In this document: positions 62,020 to 64,000 of the stretch, in pieces
Position numbering within the stretch: the stretch's first letter is position 1
Layout: each line of letters begins with the position of its first letter
Assembly (NCBI GenBank): GCA_948567375.1
Contig: OX419760.1
Location: 39,556,001 to 39,620,000 of the forward strand
DNA length: 64,000 nt
Source of the DNA: Lunularia cruciata
Taxonomy: Eukaryota > Streptophyta > Marchantiopsida > Lunulariales > Lunulariaceae
Direction: 5' to 3'
Notes under the pieces: model-generated
Seen by the model: only the letters and a program-made list of their open reading frames with translations
Database searches by the model: none
Told to the model about the DNA's origin: nothing
Program-made: the position numbers and the translations under genes

Positions 62020-62436
62020 TATAACAATGGAGTTTAGCCATAGGGGCTAAACTCCAGGGCTAATGAGCCCTGGAGTTAGGGCTAACAAAGTAGCAAATAA
62101 GACAAATTAGCCTAGAATATTTTGGAAGTATCTAGGAGGCTTCTTGGCTAGCTTAGCTTGCACCTCAAGTAAGTAGCTTCTGGAAGGAAGCTTGTAGAAG
62201 CTTCTAACTAGCTTTGCTTGTATGCCAAGTAGGTGGCTTCTAAAAGGAAGCTTCTTGAGAAGCTTCTTGGTTAACTTGGCTTGCACTCTAAGAAACTAGC
62301 TTCTCAAGGGCCGTGTATGCTACCTATAAATACCAAAGCTGAAGCTTATGTTAGGCATTCAGAGTTTTCCCTCATTCTAGCATCCCAATGTGAGCTTCTA
62401 TTCTCTTATTTCTCTCCTCGGTCTTGGCCTTTTACA
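62020..62436 (+). repeat. G2 5' LTR
   Basis: It starts TATAACAATGGAGTTTA and ends TTTTACA. Near the start it has a cluster of palindromes not seen in G1: GGAGTTTAGCC-ATAGG-GGCTAAACTCC (62029-62055) followed by AGGGCTAATGAGCCCT. The TTC/GAA modules lie at about 62165-62300 and the TATA box (TATAAATA) near 62324. Confidence 0.85.
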
Positions 62437-62437
62437 T

Positions 62438-62449
62438 TGGTATAAGAGC
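62438..62449 (+). other. Primer-binding site of G2 (tRNA-iMet)
   Basis: TGGTATAAGAGC differs in one base from TGGTATCAGAGC and lies one base after the LTR end. Confidence 0.85.
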
Positions 62450-62819
62450 AAGAATGGGATGGATGTAATTTATGGACCACCAAATCCACTTTCGCCAAAC
62501 CATTGGGATTTTTATGTCTAGATATTACCTAAGCATCATTTCACACAATTCATCATCTCACACTTTGGACAAGATTTTATGCATATGATCACCTTGTGTG
62601 AGGAACCCTTTTACTTCCGGTTGTAACTTATGGAGAACAGTGGACGTGTTGTATCTATGTATAATCAATTAGTTAAATTGGGATAAGTGGGATAGAGTAG
62701 TAACTATAACGGCAATATCGGACTTTATCCTTGCAATGTAGCAACAAATTGAGCACCTTACTCAATTGTTGGATGAATGAGCTCAGCAACAACGAGAACA
62801 TATAGAGAGAGTGCCAGTT

Positions 62820-63370
62820 TGAGATGGAGAAGATTGCATTCGATTTCCAAAACCCAAGGTGTTTGAAGGAAAGAATCTTTTGGGCACAATGGAGAATTTT
62901 GTGTTTGAATGCAAATGTTACTTTGAAATCACCAATCTTCAAGATGAATAGAAATATATTCTCTTGGCTTCTAGCCAATTGGATGGTAGGGCAAAAATTT
63001 GGTGGCAATTCCGAGTAGAGCGAGCTAAATGACAGATTGTTGCACCAATTTTGACATGGGTAGAATTCAAGGATACAATACTTGGTCAATTTTAAACTAT
63101 AAATGTCACCTGAGCCACATGAGATAAATTGGCAGAGTTGAAGTAGATTGGCTCATTAAGGAGCTACATCACACAATTTCAAAACATCATCATGCAAATT
63201 CTAGATATACAAGAAGGTGAAGTTTTGGATCAATTTGTGCGGGGATTGAAGTCACAAAACAAATTGGAGGTGACCATGTGGGAACCTCAAAATGTAGAAG
63301 AAGCCATGCAATTGGCTGAGCGTTTTGATTCCTTGGTTGCAACAACTTGGTCTCGACCTTGACCTACACA
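62820..63370 (+). pseudogene. gag: G2 gag
   Basis: It reads PKPKVFEGKNLLGTMENFVF, ECKCYFEITNLQDE, YILLASSQLDGRAKIWWQFR, WVEFKDTILGQF, SYITQFQNIIMQILDIQEGE, VLDQFVRGLKSQNKLEVTMW and EEAMQLAERFDSLVATTWSR. This is the capsid domain of a chromovirus gag, in nearly one frame with about six stops. It is better kept than the G1 copy at 3540-4030. Positions 62450-62819 are leader. Confidence 0.82.
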
Positions 63371-63390
63371 AACATTACCAATACACTATG

Positions 63391-64000
63391 CATGGTGTAG
63401 TACTTTTCTTTTCTCTCTCTAGGAACACACAAGGTGCCTAGCTATGGAGACTTCATATTAGAGGCTATAGGTAAACCTTTAATTTCTCATCTGAACACAT
63501 ATGTTACCTAATAGTCAAAACCCTCCACTCTTGTAACTAGTATTCTTGCTATTGGGTAGGTAGTGATGGGCAACCTAACCTATCATCACAACATGCACTT
63601 CTCGTCTATTGGTCATCACTTCCAACATTACCAAGGAGAAATACAAAGCACTCCTAGAAGGAAAGAACGTAAGCGCAACGCCCGCACACCAATCCAAACC
63701 AACTGGACATACAAACAAGCATTCAAGCATAGAGAGGATCCAATCACAAGAATGCGGCAATAACTCTCTATGCTTTTTGGTTGGAAAAGAGCTTCAGAGC
63801 CTTTGTGCTTTGTGCTTTATCATCAAGCTAATTTCAACTTGTACTCCAAGTCTCCTTCAAGATGTACTTCAGATCTCAACAAATTCCTACCCCATGTGGG
63901 GATTTCCTATGTCTTCTTGATGGGGAAAACTCAGTGCAGCTCATATGAACATAACTCTTTTTGTATAGCTTAGATTCAAGTTTTCTAGGATTCAATGGAA
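63391..64000. other. Unassigned sequence at the right end
   Basis: This AT-rich DNA follows the break in G2 gag. Short open stretches (up to 103 codons at 63609-63920) show no domain, and none resembles the retroelement families in this window. It may be the start of another insertion into G2 or host spacer. Confidence 0.4.

Larger units (their letters stand above)
62020..63390 (+). mobile_element. G2: 5' part of a second G chromovirus
   Basis: A 5' LTR (62020-62436), an iMet PBS (62438-62449), leader and gag are present. Homology to G1 ends near 63390 at ACCAATACACTATG, so the rest is deleted, displaced or beyond an insertion. It truncates E0. Confidence 0.85.

Noticed and set aside
1-64000. 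Host genes, rRNA, functional tRNA, CRISPR or prokaryotic signals
   Set aside because: None was found; all coding similarity is retrotransposon-derived, and the only tRNA-like segment lacks an acceptor stem.

Overview
The window is intergenic DNA from a large, repeat-rich streptophyte genome, most likely a land plant. Everything that can be recognised belongs to Ty3/gypsy LTR retrotransposons: chromoviruses with chromodomains, elements with tRNA-Asp primer sites like Athila/Tat, and one unusual lineage. I found no host protein gene, rRNA, functional tRNA or CRISPR array. Almost all frames carry stops and frameshifts, and most of the DNA is AT-rich and poor in CpG. The species cannot be fixed from the sequence.

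The layout is a set of insertions inside insertions, most of them proved by target-site duplications (TSDs). The oldest recognisable element is E0 (+), whose pieces lie at 1587-2706, 8360-8527, 35696-37189 and 59981-62019. E0 was broken by chromovirus G1 (2707-8359), by B2 on the minus strand (8528-35695, TSD AGTAC) and by chromovirus F (37190-59980, TSD TATAT). B2 holds B1 (+, 9648-23880), a solo LTR of family A (26847-30600, TSD CCATT) and a solo LTR of family H (32161-32895, TSD CCTAG). B1 holds another solo H LTR (13231-13975, TSD TACAA) and a family-A LTR (16364-22252), which itself holds element K (16865-18963). F holds a family-A element (39835-56526), whose 3' LTR holds E1 (49308-55944, TSD TTAA). 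E1 is of the same family as E0. A truncated family-A LTR (1-1586) and a second G element (from 62020) bound the block.

Three systems stand out. (1) Family E is a gypsy lineage in which E0 carries the remains of a C5 cytosine DNA methyltransferase between protease and reverse transcriptase, and E1 ends its integrase in a complete C4HC3 PHD finger. Together these suggest an element able to write and read chromatin marks. (2) Family A has LTRs of about 3.75 kb. The LTR itself contains a long reading frame for a globular N-terminal part followed by a coiled-coil protein, placed in U3 upstream of the TATA-like box, much as some retroviruses place accessory genes in U3. The perfect TSD around the solo copy at 26847-30600 proves that this frame lies inside the LTR. 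(3) E1 has ends that are circularly permuted relative to its PPT-defined LTR, as if a two-LTR circle had integrated through an internal palindrome.

Within each element the usual order holds: LTR, PBS, gag, protease, RT, RNase H, integrase, PPT, LTR. B elements add a zinc-knuckle frame upstream of gag. G and F end integrase with a chromodomain. No element here looks able to transpose by itself. E1 and the family-A element have lost most of pol by internal deletion, and G1, F, B1 and B2 are decayed or interrupted.
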